Assembly (NCBI GenBank): GCA_946617225.1
Contig: CAMOJW010000004.1
Span: forward strand, 1 to 35,472
Length of the DNA stretch: 35,472 nt
From: an uncultured Lachnospiraceae bacterium
GTDB taxonomy: Bacteria; Bacillota; Clostridia; Lachnospirales; Lachnospiraceae
Direction of reading: 5' to 3'
Below, piece by piece: positions 17,718 through 26,652 of the stretch (within the stretch, counting starts at the first letter, position 1; each line of letters starts with the position of its first letter). Below the pieces are notes generated by a model, which was not told the DNA's origin, searched no databases, and saw nothing but the letters and a program-made list of their open reading frames with translations. The position numbers and the translations under genes are program-made.

Positions 17718-18820
17718 CCGTTTCCCTTCCGGCCGCCGGACCTGCCGCCCGGGCGCCTCTGTCCTCCGCCCGCCATGGCTCTCTGAAAAGCCGTGGGCGG
17801 ATCTGTCCTGACTTCTCTGCCCCGGAGCCCCTCCGGGACCTCCGTGCCGTCATCGTCCGTTTCCGGAAATACCAGCCTGTAACAGTACAGATACTGGCCG
17901 GGAAGGCTGTCCCGCCCGGTATGGCCGGGTCCCGCGAGGCGTCTGTCCGCCGGGCCCGCGGCTGACCTGGGGCCGCCGTATTTGAGATCTCCCAGCAGAG
18001 GGTGCCCAAAAGCTGCGAACTGGGCCCGAATCTGGTGCGTCTTGCCTGTCACCAGTTCAGCCTCTACGAGGGTGCGTCCGCCGCCGGATCTGAGGACGTG
18101 ATAGCGTGTACAGGCCTCGCTGCCGGTTCCCTCCGTCCCCCCGATCTCCACTCTGTGTCTCTGCATGTCCCGCTGCAGGCGGTCGCGCAGGATCCCCTCT
18201 CCGGAGAATTCACCCATGGCCACAGCCAGGTAGTATTTCTTCAGTGTCCTGCTCCGCAGGAGGGCGGTGAGCATCCTGCTCCCGCGCAGGGTCTTGCCGC
18301 AGAGCAACAAGCCGCCTGTGTTGCGGTCAAGGCGGTTGCAGACCGAAGGCCGAAAACTCTGCAGGCTCTCGTAAAACTTCCTCCCCTCCTCACTGTCGCC
18401 TCCGGCCTGCTGCCAGAGCCGGGCGATCAGCCATTCGTTCATGGAGATGTCCCTGTCGCTGCCCTTCTGGGAGAGGGCGCCAAACGGTTTGTCCACTATC
18501 AGGACATCCTCATCCTCGTACACGACAGGACAGTCGCCGATCTCCCGCAGCGCTCTCCCGCACTCCTCGCGGAAAGAGGTCCAGGAGCCCGTATCCTCCC
18601 CGCGGCTCAGCTCTTCGATCCGCTCGTCGGACAGAAATACGCGCACGGCATCGTTTTCCTGCAGGAGCTCGCTGCCCTCAGGATGTCTGCCGTTGAGTCT
18701 GACCGTCTTCTTGCGGAGGAGTTTCCGGACCAGGGAATAGGGGGCACCCGGCAGGATCCTCATGAGATATTTGTCCAGGCGCTGTCCCGCCTGACCCTTG
18801 TCGATCACATATTCTCTCAT
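17690..18820 (-). CDS. RluA-family 23S rRNA/tRNA pseudouridine synthase with S4 domain
   Basis: 376 residues. An S4 RNA-binding domain (about 12-60, RLDKYLMRIL) is followed by a catalytic domain with the invariant Asp165 in NRLDRNTGG and the C-terminal motif TGKTHQIRAQFAAFGHPLLGD. The family isomerises uridines in rRNA or tRNA; the target cannot be read from sequence. The reading NRLD instead of HRLD puts it in an RluC/RluD-like branch. The last 30 residues or so are a Gly/Arg-rich tail that runs into recU by 28 bp. Confidence 0.9.
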   Translation of the reverse strand: MREYVIDKGQAGQRLDKYLMRILPGAPYSLVRKLLRKKTVRLNGRHPEGSELLQENDAVRVFLSDERIEELSRGEDTGSWTSFREECGRALREIGDCPVVYEDEDVLIVDKPFGALSQKGSDRDISMNEWLIARLWQQAGGDSEEGRKFYESLQSFRPSVCNRLDRNTGGLLLCGKTLRGSRMLTALLRSRTLKKYYLAVAMGEFSGEGILRDRLQRDMQRHRVEIGGTEGTGSEACTRYHVLRSGGGRTLVEAELVTGKTHQIRAQFAAFGHPLLGDLKYGGPRSAAGPADRRLAGPGHTGRDSLPGQYLYCYRLVFPETDDDGTEVPEGLRGREVRTDPPTAFQRAMAGGGQRRPGGRSGGRKGNGWVHGRPEA

Positions 18821-18841
18821 GAAACCGCTCTCATCGAAATC

Positions 18842-18907
18842 TTACAGGAAGGCCGCCAAGATCTCACCGGAAGGCCGCCAGCACCTTACAGAGAGGCCGC
18901 CAGCATG
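18842..18907. repeat. Three tandem 22-bp repeats at the end of the membrane-protein gene
   Basis: Units are 18842-18863, 18864-18885 and 18886-18907, each with AGGCCGCCA at the same place. The gene's TAA begins the third unit, so the other two are copies of its last codons placed after the stop. This indicates a local tandem duplication. Confidence 0.8.
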
Positions 18908-19449
18908 CTGCGGAGCACGGCTTCCGGGTCGCCGTCGCCCTCCGCCTCCTCCTTTAAGGAAAGAAGCATGGCATCGTACTTGTCCGGATCCCGCGTGATC
19001 TCCACCTGATATCCGCTGTGGCCGTTCTTCTCGAGAACTGTGCGGATATGCGCCGCACAGGAACCGCAGTCCGTGCCCGCATCCCCGGTCAGTCCGCAGA
19101 TTCTCCGACCGGCAGCTGCCGCGTGGCTCAGGCTGTAGTTCTTATCATAGGAAGTGAGATAGAGATCATAGCATCCGGGCAGCCCTTCGGCAGCTTCCCG
19201 TATCCGTGACTCCGTCTCCTGTGTGCACCCGGAAGCTCTGAGCAGCATCACCAGGTTGACAATGCTGTTGCCGGTGGGCAATGCGCCGACCGCCGCGAGG
19301 ATGGAAAACGCGCTGCGGTTGGTCCCATACACGGCCAGGCCTGTGAAGTAGACGATCAGCACGGCCGCCAGCATGACTGCCGTGATCACGGCTCTTCTCT
19401 TCCTGCTGTAAGCAAGATATCCGAACTCTCCCTTACGTGGTCCCTTCAT
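18886..19449 (-). CDS. Conserved Lachnospiraceae-type membrane protein of unknown function
   Basis: 187 residues from ATG 19449; GAGGAG is close upstream. A GTG at 19500 was rejected for lack of a ribosome site. It starts MKGPRKGEFGYLAYSRKRR (basic, cytoplasmic). A hydrophobic helix at about 21-40 (VITAVMLAAVLIVYFTGLAV) and a second one at about 48-72 follow. The remaining hydrophilic domain has several cysteines (CTQE, GCYD, CGLTGD, DCGSCAA). I recognise the overall shape from clostridial genomes but know no function. A terminator lies upstream and the pseudouridine synthase gene downstream. Confidence 0.75.
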   Translation of the reverse strand: MKGPRKGEFGYLAYSRKRRAVITAVMLAAVLIVYFTGLAVYGTNRSAFSILAAVGALPTGNSIVNLVMLLRASGCTQETESRIREAAEGLPGCYDLYLTSYDKNYSLSHAAAAGRRICGLTGDAGTDCGSCAAHIRTVLEKNGHSGYQVEITRDPDKYDAMLLSLKEEAEGDGDPEAVLRSMLAASL

Positions 19450-19527
19450 GATCTCCTCGTTCCGAATCCCTGCCTGTGGAGCCGGCCGGCAGGCTGTCAC
19501 GCCTCCATGCTAAAAGGCGCCTCCCTG

Positions 19528-19568
19528 CGAAAAACGAAGGCATCCTCCCGCTCTGCGAAAGGATGCCT
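19528..19568 (-). terminator. Terminator after the coaD-coiled-coil genes
   Basis: AGGCATCCT (19538-19546) pairs with AGGATGCCT (19560-19568), followed on the minus strand by TCGTTTTTCG. It lies 26 bp after the coiled-coil gene and marks the end of the long fakA-coaD transcription unit. Confidence 0.8.
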
Positions 19569-19593
19569 GCATTCATTCCTGTCTCACAGCGGA

Positions 19594-20232
19594 TCAGTCC
19601 AGCATATCCGCCCGGCCGTAATCCTCTTCCTCCTCGTAAGACTCCTCAGCCTCTGCCTCTGCGGCAGCGCCGTCTTCCATCTCCTCCTCGGGGGCCTCGC
19701 CATACAGCTCATTGCGGTTCTGGCGGACGGTCTCGAGATAGGCGCTGAGGTTTCCGTGAAGATTGGAGAAGATCCCTGTCATGCCGTCAAGTGCATCGGC
19801 TGTATCTCTCTCCGCCCTCGCAAGGAGGTCATCGAGATACTGAGCCGCGCTGGCACGATAGGCATCCGCGTCTTCCCTGGCCTTGTCGATGATGCTCTGG
19901 GCTTCCTGTGCAGCCGTGCTCACGATGTTCTGTGCCTCGCGATGCGCCTGCTGTACGATCTCATGCTCATTGACAAGCTCGTTGGTATGGATGGTCGCCT
20001 CGTTGATCATCTCCTGCGCTTTCCTTCTGGCCTCGTCCAGAATGGAATCGCGGTTGTTGATGATCCTCTGATAATGACGGATCTCATCGGGCGTCTTGGC
20101 GCGGAGCTCCTCCAGGAGTCCGTCGATCTCGTCCTTGTCCACGATGATGTTCGTCTTGGAAAACTTCTGATATTTACAACTGTCGATATAATCTTCGATC
20201 TGGTCGATCTGCTGTTCGATCTTACTGCTCAT
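19594..20232 (-). CDS. Coiled-coil protein, DivIVA / ATP-synthase-b-like, unknown role
   Basis: 212 residues; AAGGAG lies inside the coaD 3' end and the ATG overlaps coaD by 11 bp. After a short N-terminal segment ([13 protein letters not shown]), residues about 50-150 are a long Ala/Glu/Gln-rich coiled coil. The C-terminus (about 178-212) is very acidic. No catalytic motif is visible. Similar proteins next to coaD in Clostridia are sometimes labelled ATPase or DivIVA-like only because of the coiled coil. A scaffold or cell-division role is possible but not shown. Confidence 0.8.
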   Translation of the reverse strand: MSSKIEQQIDQIEDYIDSCKYQKFSKTNIIVDKDEIDGLLEELRAKTPDEIRHYQRIINNRDSILDEARRKAQEMINEATIHTNELVNEHEIVQQAHREAQNIVSTAAQEAQSIIDKAREDADAYRASAAQYLDDLLARAERDTADALDGMTGIFSNLHGNLSAYLETVRQNRNELYGEAPEEEMEDGAAAEAEAEESYEEEEDYGRADMLD

Positions 20233-20740
20233 CCCGTGTCTCCTTATTGGGCTGCTGCAATTGACGATACTTTTCCTTGACTATCTCTTCCACGCGAGGG
20301 GGCACACACTTGGAGATATCCCCTCCGAAAGAAGCGATCTCCCTGACAGCGGAGGAGTTGAGATAGGCATATTCCAGACTCGTGGTCAGGAAAACGGTAT
20401 CCAGCTCACCGCCGGAGAGCAGCCGGTTGGTCTGTGCGATCTGCAGCTCATACTCAAAATCCGTCACGGCCCTGAGGCCCCGGATCGCAGTATGGACACC
20501 GATCGATCTCGCGTAGTCGATCAGCAGGCCATAGAACCAGTCAACTCTTATATTTGGTATATCCGCCGTCACTTCGCGTAACATTTTAACACGTTCATCC
20601 ACAGAAAACAATGGCGTTTTGGCCCTGTTGTCGAGGACCGCGATGGTGACTTCGTCGAATTTCTCCGCGGCGCGGCGGATGATATCCAGGTGTCCGTAGG
20701 TGACGGGATCGAAACTGCCGGGATAAACTGCTTTTTTCAT
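20222..20740 (-). CDS. coaD: Phosphopantetheine adenylyltransferase
   Basis: 172 residues. It catalyses the penultimate step of CoA synthesis, making dephospho-CoA. [10 protein letters not shown] (8-17) is the nucleotidyltransferase motif; [12 protein letters not shown] and [15 protein letters not shown] are family blocks. AAAGGAG precedes the ATG by 6 nt. The rsmD-coaD order matches ylbH-ylbI of Bacillus. Its last codons overlap the coiled-coil gene. Confidence 0.97.
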   Translation of the reverse strand: MKKAVYPGSFDPVTYGHLDIIRRAAEKFDEVTIAVLDNRAKTPLFSVDERVKMLREVTADIPNIRVDWFYGLLIDYARSIGVHTAIRGLRAVTDFEYELQIAQTNRLLSGGELDTVFLTTSLEYAYLNSSAVREIASFGGDISKCVPPRVEEIVKEKYRQLQQPNKETRDEQ

Positions 20741-20782
20741 GCTCTACTCCTTTGAAGTTGGTTGTGATGACCGGAAAAGCTT

Positions 20783-21355
20783 TTATTCTTCAGCAGATCG
20801 CTCCGTTCTACGTCTGCGGATGAACAGATGGCGGTTGGTGCGATAGTCCTTCTCCCTGTAGATCTCCAGGCTAGTATCCTCCAGGGCGGAGAGATCCGCA
20901 TCCAGTGAGGACTCGAGCACGATGATGGTGTCCTCATGGATGTAGGGCTGTCTGTCCAGCACTTCCAGGATCTGCAGTGCCGAATCCGATCCGTAGGGCG
21001 GATCGATGTACACGACGTCCACAGTCTTCTCGTGGATGTGGTACAGGGCACTGAGCACGTCCCTCTTGAGCAGGACTGCCCTGTCCTCCAGATGGGTCGT
21101 GTGGAGATTCTTCTGGATGCACGCTATCGCATTGCGGCCGTTCTCCACGAAATAGGCCCTCGCAGCACCGCGGCTCAGCGCCTCGATGCCGATCTGCCCG
21201 CTGCCCGCGCACAGATCCAGGAAGATGCAGCCGGGAATATCCGGCATCAGGATATTGAAGAGGGTCTCCTTGATGATGTCCTGGGTAGGACGCGTCTCCA
21301 TCCCCTCCGGTGTCACGAGCCGCAGCCTTCTGGCCGAACCTGCGATCACTCTCAT
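20783..21355 (-). CDS. rsmD: 16S rRNA (guanine966-N2)-methyltransferase
   Basis: 190 residues. The SAM-binding motif is FLDLCAGSGQIGIEALSRG (45-63), and the catalytic N-MTase motif DPPY is at 118-121. The start MRVIAGSARR is typical, with GGAGG at 7 nt. It lies 14 bp after the topoisomerase A gene and 42 bp before coaD. Confidence 0.95.
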   Translation of the reverse strand: MRVIAGSARRLRLVTPEGMETRPTQDIIKETLFNILMPDIPGCIFLDLCAGSGQIGIEALSRGAARAYFVENGRNAIACIQKNLHTTHLEDRAVLLKRDVLSALYHIHEKTVDVVYIDPPYGSDSALQILEVLDRQPYIHEDTIIVLESSLDADLSALEDTSLEIYREKDYRTNRHLFIRRRRTERSAEE

Positions 21356-21369
21356 ATTCTTTCCTCCGA

Positions 21370-23640
21370 TCAGCTGCGTCTGGTCCCCTTCGTGTCCCGG
21401 GTGCCCGTCCGCAGTCTGGAGAGATCCACTGTCTTCTCTCCCGCGGCGGCCGTCACCTGGTCCCCGTCATTCAGGAGCCAGACCGCTTCGATACTGTCAT
21501 TGTCCGCCAGTTTCATGCCCCGCACGCCGGCGGCTGTTTTCTTCTGTACGGGAACGCTGTCCACGGGGAATTTCAGGAAGAAACCTCCCCGGCTCTTGAA
21601 GACGATCTTCTGCTGCCCGCTGAGGACATGTACTGACACCACACGGTCTCCGTCGTTCAGTTTGGTGGCGGCGACTGTCCTCCTGGAGACGTCGAATTCC
21701 CCTCCGTCGACGACTTTGCAGAGGGAAGTCTCCGTGACGAACAGCAGCCGGTACAGGTTCAGATCCTTCTGGGCAGCGACCAGGACGACTGTCTCCTTAG
21801 TGCTGTCGTAACCGCTGATATTGTCGACGGGAACGCCTTTGTCCTTTAGCTTGCCGGCCGGCAGGTCCTGTACCTTGAAAGTGTGGAGCTGTCCGGTGTC
21901 CGTGAACAGGCAGATCTTGCCGCCGCTCCTGCAGGGGAGATGGAACCGGTAGTTCTCCTCGACCGTCTCCCTGTTTTTCTCGTAGACAGACGTCTCGATG
22001 GTCTTGGCATAGCCGAAGCGGTCCATGACGTAGATGACTTCGCGGTCGTCGTCCTGGTCCTTGGAAATGAAGACGGCTTCCTCCGCGTTAGTGATCTCGG
22101 TCCTGCGGGGACGGCCGTACTTCTTGATCATGGCGCGCAGTTCTGAGCGCAGCACGGCGGTCATGGAGGAGCGCTCCTCCAGGATGTCCTCGTAGCGGTA
22201 GATGTTGGCGACAGTCTCCTCATTCTCCCGGACCAGGGCGTCCAGTTCCAGACCGATCAGGCGGTACAGACGCATCTCCAGGATCGCGTCGGCCTGCGCC
22301 TCGGTGAAATGCAGCTGGGAGGCCATGATCCTGGACTCGCCGCTCCGGAAATAGATGCCGTCCGTCTCGCCGCTGACGAGGCACTTTTTGGCCATCGCGC
22401 GGTCCTTGGAACCTCTCAGGATCTCGATGATCAGGTCGATGACGTTGACCGCCTTGATCAGACCCTCCTGGATCTCCCTCTTATGTCTCTCCTTCTCCAG
22501 GAGATTCTCATACTTGCGGGTGGCTGTCTCGTAGAGAAAATCTATATTGGCCTGCAGGACCTGCTTCAGGCCCATGGTCTCGGGCCTGCCGCCGCTGATG
22601 GCCAGCATGTTCACGCCGAAAGTGTCCTCCAGGCGTGTCTTCTTATAGAGGAGATTCTTGAAATTCTCCACATCCGCGTCCCGCTTGAGCTCGATGACGA
22701 TGCGGATGCCCTCCTTGCCGGACTGGTTGGTGATATCCAGGATATCCGATGTGATCCTGCTCTCGGAGAGCGCGGCTGCGTCGGAGAGGAACTTGCCGAT
22801 CCCGACGCCGATCATGGTATACGGGATCTCGGTGATCACCACGTTGGTGTGGCCGGCTCTTCCTTTCTCCGTCTCTATCCTGCCCCGCAGGCGGATGCGG
22901 CCGGTACCGGTCTCATAGATCTCCTGCAGCTCGTCCTTGTTGATGACGATGCCTCCGGTGGGAAAATCCGGTCCCTTCACGTACTTCATGAGCTGCGCGG
23001 TCGTCAGGGACGGATCGTCCATCAGGGCGATCTCCGCCTCCAAGACCTCCGCCAGATTGTGCGGCGGTGTGTTGGTGGCCATACCGACAGCGATGCCCTC
23101 GGAACCGTTCACCAGGAAGTTGGGGATCTTGACAGGCAGAACTGTGGGCTCCTTCTCGGTCTCGTCGAAGTTGGGACCGAAATCCACCACGTCCTTGTCC
23201 AGATCAGCCAGGAAAGCCTCTTCGGTCACGGGAGCGAGTCTCGCCTCCGTGTAACGCATGGCGGCGGCGCCGTCCCCCTCGATATTGCCGAAATTGCCGT
23301 GGCCGTCCACCAGGGGCATGGCCTTCTTGAAGTCCTGGGCCATGACCACAAGGGCGTCATAGATGGAGGAGTCGCCGTGGGGGTGAAATTTACCCATCGT
23401 ATCGCCGACGATACGCGCGCTCTTTCTGAAAGGCCTGTCGGAGCGGATCCCCAGCTCATACATGTCGTACAGAGTGCGGCGCTGTACGGGCTTGAGGCCG
23501 TCCCTGACGTCAGGGAGCGCACGGGCGATGATGACGCTCATGGCATAGTCTATGAAAGATTTCTGCATGAGCTCCGAATATTCACTGCGGAGGATATGAT
23601 CCTCGGGGGTCTCCGCAGGCGGTCTGTTGTCTTTGGCCAT
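21370..23640 (-). CDS. Type IIA DNA topoisomerase subunit A (GyrA/ParC family)
   Basis: 756 residues. The breakage-reunion domain has the catalytic Tyr130 ([11 protein letters not shown]) and the region [13 protein letters not shown] (86-98). Ser91 and Asp95 occupy the positions of E. coli GyrA Ser83 and Asp87, the unmutated residues of the quinolone region. The C-terminal domain (from about 510) is a short beta-pinwheel without a recognisable GyrA box (QRRGGKG). It is therefore smaller than usual GyrA (about 840) and may be a topoisomerase IV-like or second-gyrase enzyme. The partner B subunit lies 67 bp upstream. I leave the symbol open (gyrA2 or parC). Confidence 0.93.
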   Translation of the reverse strand: MAKDNRPPAETPEDHILRSEYSELMQKSFIDYAMSVIIARALPDVRDGLKPVQRRTLYDMYELGIRSDRPFRKSARIVGDTMGKFHPHGDSSIYDALVVMAQDFKKAMPLVDGHGNFGNIEGDGAAAMRYTEARLAPVTEEAFLADLDKDVVDFGPNFDETEKEPTVLPVKIPNFLVNGSEGIAVGMATNTPPHNLAEVLEAEIALMDDPSLTTAQLMKYVKGPDFPTGGIVINKDELQEIYETGTGRIRLRGRIETEKGRAGHTNVVITEIPYTMIGVGIGKFLSDAAALSESRITSDILDITNQSGKEGIRIVIELKRDADVENFKNLLYKKTRLEDTFGVNMLAISGGRPETMGLKQVLQANIDFLYETATRKYENLLEKERHKREIQEGLIKAVNVIDLIIEILRGSKDRAMAKKCLVSGETDGIYFRSGESRIMASQLHFTEAQADAILEMRLYRLIGLELDALVRENEETVANIYRYEDILEERSSMTAVLRSELRAMIKKYGRPRRTEITNAEEAVFISKDQDDDREVIYVMDRFGYAKTIETSVYEKNRETVEENYRFHLPCRSGGKICLFTDTGQLHTFKVQDLPAGKLKDKGVPVDNISGYDSTKETVVLVAAQKDLNLYRLLFVTETSLCKVVDGGEFDVSRRTVAATKLNDGDRVVSVHVLSGQQKIVFKSRGGFFLKFPVDSVPVQKKTAAGVRGMKLADNDSIEAVWLLNDGDQVTAAAGEKTVDLSRLRTGTRDTKGTRRS

Positions 23641-23707
23641 AGATCTACTCTTCTATTCTAAGTGTATAAAACAGGATCAAATATCCGGCTGTGCTTCGAA
23701 AGCGGGA

Positions 23708-25636
23708 TCAGATGTCCAGCTGCGCGTCGTCGGCGTGATCGTGGATGAACTGCCTGCGGGGAGGCACTTCGCTGCCCATCAGCAGTTCCGTGATCATGGA
23801 GGCGTTGGAGGCGTCCTCGATCAGGACCTGGCGCAGTCTCCTGCGGGCCGGATCCAGTGTGGTCTCCCAGAGCTGCTCGGCGTCCATCTCGCCCAGTCCC
23901 TTGTAGCGCTGCAGCGTGAAGCCGCCCTTGTGGGTGCGCCTGTAGCGGGCCAGGGCCGCATCGTCGTAGAGATATTCTCCCTCTCCCTTCTTGGGGACCA
24001 CTTTGTACAGGGGAGGCATGGCCACATAGACATGTCCCTCCGAGATCAGGTCCGGCATGAAGCGGTAGAAGAAGGTCAGCAGCAGGTTGGAGATATGGGA
24101 GCCGTCCACGTCCGCATCCGCCATGATGATGATCTTGTCGTAGCGGAGCTTGCTGATGTCAAAATCATTCCCGTCATCCTCGGAGAAACCGCATCCGAAC
24201 GCATTGATCATGGTCCGGATCTCGGCGTTGGCAAGGACCTTGTCGATGGAGGCTTTTTCCACGTTCAGGATCTTGCCGCGGATGGGCAGGATCGCCTGGT
24301 ACATGCGGTCCCTGGCCATCTTGGCGCTGCCGCCGGCGCTGTCGCCCTCGACGATGAAGATCTCGCAGTACTTCGCGTCGCGGCTCGTGCAGTTGGCGAG
24401 CTTGCCGTTGGAGTCAAAGGAGAATTTGGCCGGCTTGATGAGGTTGTCGGTGACTTTTTTCTGAGCCTTGCGGATCCTGGCCGCCTGTTCCGCGCGGCCC
24501 AGGGAAGCCTTGAGGACCTCCAGGTTGCGGTCGTAATACCGCACGATCTCCTCGCCGGTCACCTGGGAGACGGCCTTGGCGGCATCCTGGTTGTCGAGTT
24601 TGGTCTTGGTCTGACCCTCGAAGCGGGGATCCGGATGTTTGATGGAGATCACAGCCGTGAGGCCATTCCGGATATCGGAGCCGTTGAAGTTCTCGTCCTT
24701 GTCCTTCAGGACGCCGATCCCGCGGGCGTAAGTGTTCATCACCTGGGTAAAAGTGGTCTTGAAACCGGTGAGGTGAGAGCCGCCCTCTGCATTGTAGATG
24801 TTGTTGCAGAATCCCAGCACGATCTCGTGCAGCTCGTTGACATACTGGAGGGCCGCCTCGACCTCGATACCCTCGCTCATGCCCTTGTAGTAGATCACAT
24901 CCGTGACCGTTTCCTTGCCTTTGTTCAGATTCTTCAGAAAGGCTATGAGACCTTCGGGCTCGTGGAACTCGTCCTCTCTGACGGGATCGACGCGGCGGTC
25001 CGTCAGGCGGATGGTCAGGCTCGGGTTCAGATAGGCCGTCTCGTGCAGACGGGAGCGGACGTCCTCCTCCTTGAAGCGGGTCTTCTCAAAGATCTCAGGG
25101 TCCGGGAGGAAATTGATCCGGGTACCGGTCCCGGAGGCCTTGCCTACGACAGGAAGCAGACCGTCCTTCAGTTCCTGTACAGGGACGCCCCGCTCGTACT
25201 TATCTTCATAGACCTTGCCGCCCCTGCGCACCTGCACGGTAAGCCGCTCCGAGAGCGCATTGACGACGGAGGAACCGACACCGTGCAGTCCTCCGCTGGT
25301 CTTGTAAGCCGCGTTGTCGAACTTGCCGCCCGCGTGCAGAGTCGTGAAAACGACGCGCAGGGCGCTGACACCGGTCTCGTGCAGGTCCACGGGGATGCCG
25401 CGGCCGTTGTCGGAGACGGTACAGGAGCCGTCCTTCTCCAGTGTCACTTCTATGGTGTCGCAGTAGCCGGCGAGGTGTTCATCGACGGAGTTGTCCACGA
25501 TCTCATAGATCAGGTGGTTGAGACCCCTGGTGGACGTGCTGCCGATGTACATGCCCGGCCGCGTGCGGACCGCTTCCAGCCCTTCCAGCACCCGTATGCT
25601 GCTGCCTGTATAGCTCTGTTCTTTCGTTTCTGGCAT
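23708..25636 (-). CDS. Type IIA DNA topoisomerase subunit B (GyrB/ParE family)
   Basis: 642 residues. The GHKL ATPase domain shows EIVDNSVDEHLAGY (45-58), DNGRGIPVD and SGGLHGVGSSVVNALS. The TOPRIM domain has EGDSAGGSAK and DADVDGSH, and the tail has QRYKGLGEMDAEQLWETT. It forms the ATP-driven subunit with the downstream A protein. The length and the absence of a large insert fit Gram-positive GyrB or ParE. A dnaA-linked gyrase is expected elsewhere in the chromosome, which would make this a second enzyme; that is inference. GGAAGG is unusually far (about 16 nt) from the ATG. Confidence 0.93.
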   Translation of the reverse strand: MPETKEQSYTGSSIRVLEGLEAVRTRPGMYIGSTSTRGLNHLIYEIVDNSVDEHLAGYCDTIEVTLEKDGSCTVSDNGRGIPVDLHETGVSALRVVFTTLHAGGKFDNAAYKTSGGLHGVGSSVVNALSERLTVQVRRGGKVYEDKYERGVPVQELKDGLLPVVGKASGTGTRINFLPDPEIFEKTRFKEEDVRSRLHETAYLNPSLTIRLTDRRVDPVREDEFHEPEGLIAFLKNLNKGKETVTDVIYYKGMSEGIEVEAALQYVNELHEIVLGFCNNIYNAEGGSHLTGFKTTFTQVMNTYARGIGVLKDKDENFNGSDIRNGLTAVISIKHPDPRFEGQTKTKLDNQDAAKAVSQVTGEEIVRYYDRNLEVLKASLGRAEQAARIRKAQKKVTDNLIKPAKFSFDSNGKLANCTSRDAKYCEIFIVEGDSAGGSAKMARDRMYQAILPIRGKILNVEKASIDKVLANAEIRTMINAFGCGFSEDDGNDFDISKLRYDKIIIMADADVDGSHISNLLLTFFYRFMPDLISEGHVYVAMPPLYKVVPKKGEGEYLYDDAALARYRRTHKGGFTLQRYKGLGEMDAEQLWETTLDPARRRLRQVLIEDASNASMITELLMGSEVPPRRQFIHDHADDAQLDI

Positions 25637-25660
25637 AGATCTGTTCTACTATTCCTTCCG

Positions 25661-26530
25661 TCAGCTGATCTCCGGGATCACGGTGCAGGCCACCGCCAGG
25701 GCGACGGGGCCCGTGTGACAGCAGATGCTGAGGGGCAGCTGGTCCTCTTCCACTTCAAAGCCGGGAAAAGCTTCTCTCACCTGCCTGACCCATTCTTTCT
25801 GCAGTCCGGGGATGTTGCCGTGGACCGCGTACAGGCGGATCCCGGCGCTCTTCTCACAGCTGCGCAGCTCTTCGATATCTTTCTTCATGGCGGTCAGCAT
25901 GGCCGCGCGCCCGTGGGCGGCCGTCCTGGCCTTGGCAAAAGCGTCCAGCCTCTCGCCCTTGATCTGCAGCACCGGCCGGATCCTCAGGAGGGTGCCGATG
26001 GCTGCCGCGGCGGGAGTGATGCGCCCGCCTCTCTTCAGGTATTCCAGCGTATCCGGCATGATATAGATGCTGGATTCCGCGGACCTGCGCTCGAGCTCCT
26101 TCCGGATGGAGACAGCATCCATGCCGTTCTCCGCCATGGCGAGGGCATCCAATACACTGCTCTTCTGGGTGACGGAGACGCGGCGGTTGTTGACGACCTG
26201 GATCCTGTCGTCATAATCTTCCGCCAGCACCATGGCGCTCTGGCAGGAGCCCGAGAGACCGCTGCTCATGGGGATATAAACGGCCTCGTCGGCCTCTTCC
26301 AGCGCCGCTTCAAAAGTATTGATGACATCGGCCGGGGAAGGCTGGCTCGTGGAGATGTGCTCCCCTCCTTCCAGCTGACGGAAAAACTCCTCCCTGGTGA
26401 TGTCCCTGTCCTCGTAATAGACCTTGTCATGGATCAGGCAAGGCATAGGGACTACCATAACGCCCAGCTTCGCTGCCTGTTTCTGTGTCAGCCCACTGTT
26501 GGTATCCGTGATCACGCGGACTCTGCCCAT
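25661..26530 (-). CDS. DegV-family fatty-acid-binding protein (FakB type)
   Basis: 289 residues. DegV proteins bind one fatty acid and present it to the kinase FakA. Visible motifs are the N-terminal VRVITDTNSGLT, STSQPSPADV around 60-70, IPMSSGLSGS and LEYLKRGGRI. The C-terminal HTGPVALAVA resembles the family HxGPG block with one change (GPV for GPG). GAGG precedes the ATG by 8 nt. fakA is two genes upstream, which supports a FakA-FakB partnership. Confidence 0.9.
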   Translation of the reverse strand: MGRVRVITDTNSGLTQKQAAKLGVMVVPMPCLIHDKVYYEDRDITREEFFRQLEGGEHISTSQPSPADVINTFEAALEEADEAVYIPMSSGLSGSCQSAMVLAEDYDDRIQVVNNRRVSVTQKSSVLDALAMAENGMDAVSIRKELERRSAESSIYIMPDTLEYLKRGGRITPAAAAIGTLLRIRPVLQIKGERLDAFAKARTAAHGRAAMLTAMKKDIEELRSCEKSAGIRLYAVHGNIPGLQKEWVRQVREAFPGFEVEEDQLPLSICCHTGPVALAVACTVIPEIS

Positions 26531-26652
26531 ATCTGTTACCTCACATTTCCGCTTTGAACGGAATATCTTGTATGAGAATACCTCTCACAGCACTACAGGC
26601 TGTGGCCCCGGGGGCATTCTGCCCCGATGGCATACCTTCGTTAATCATAAGT

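Noticed and set aside
23627-26557. A 976-codon open frame on the plus strand, opposite the topoisomerase B and degV genes
   Set aside because: It is the mirror of two well-supported genes in GC-rich sequence and its protein matches no family pattern. Similar long antisense frames oppose obg, nadD-yqeK, topoisomerase A and hisD.
26531-26652. Terminator or promoter in the recG-degV gap
   Set aside because: Two small hairpins occur (CACAGC/GCTGTG and GGGGCA/TGCCCC), but there is no T-run and no convincing -35/-10 pair, so neither is listed.
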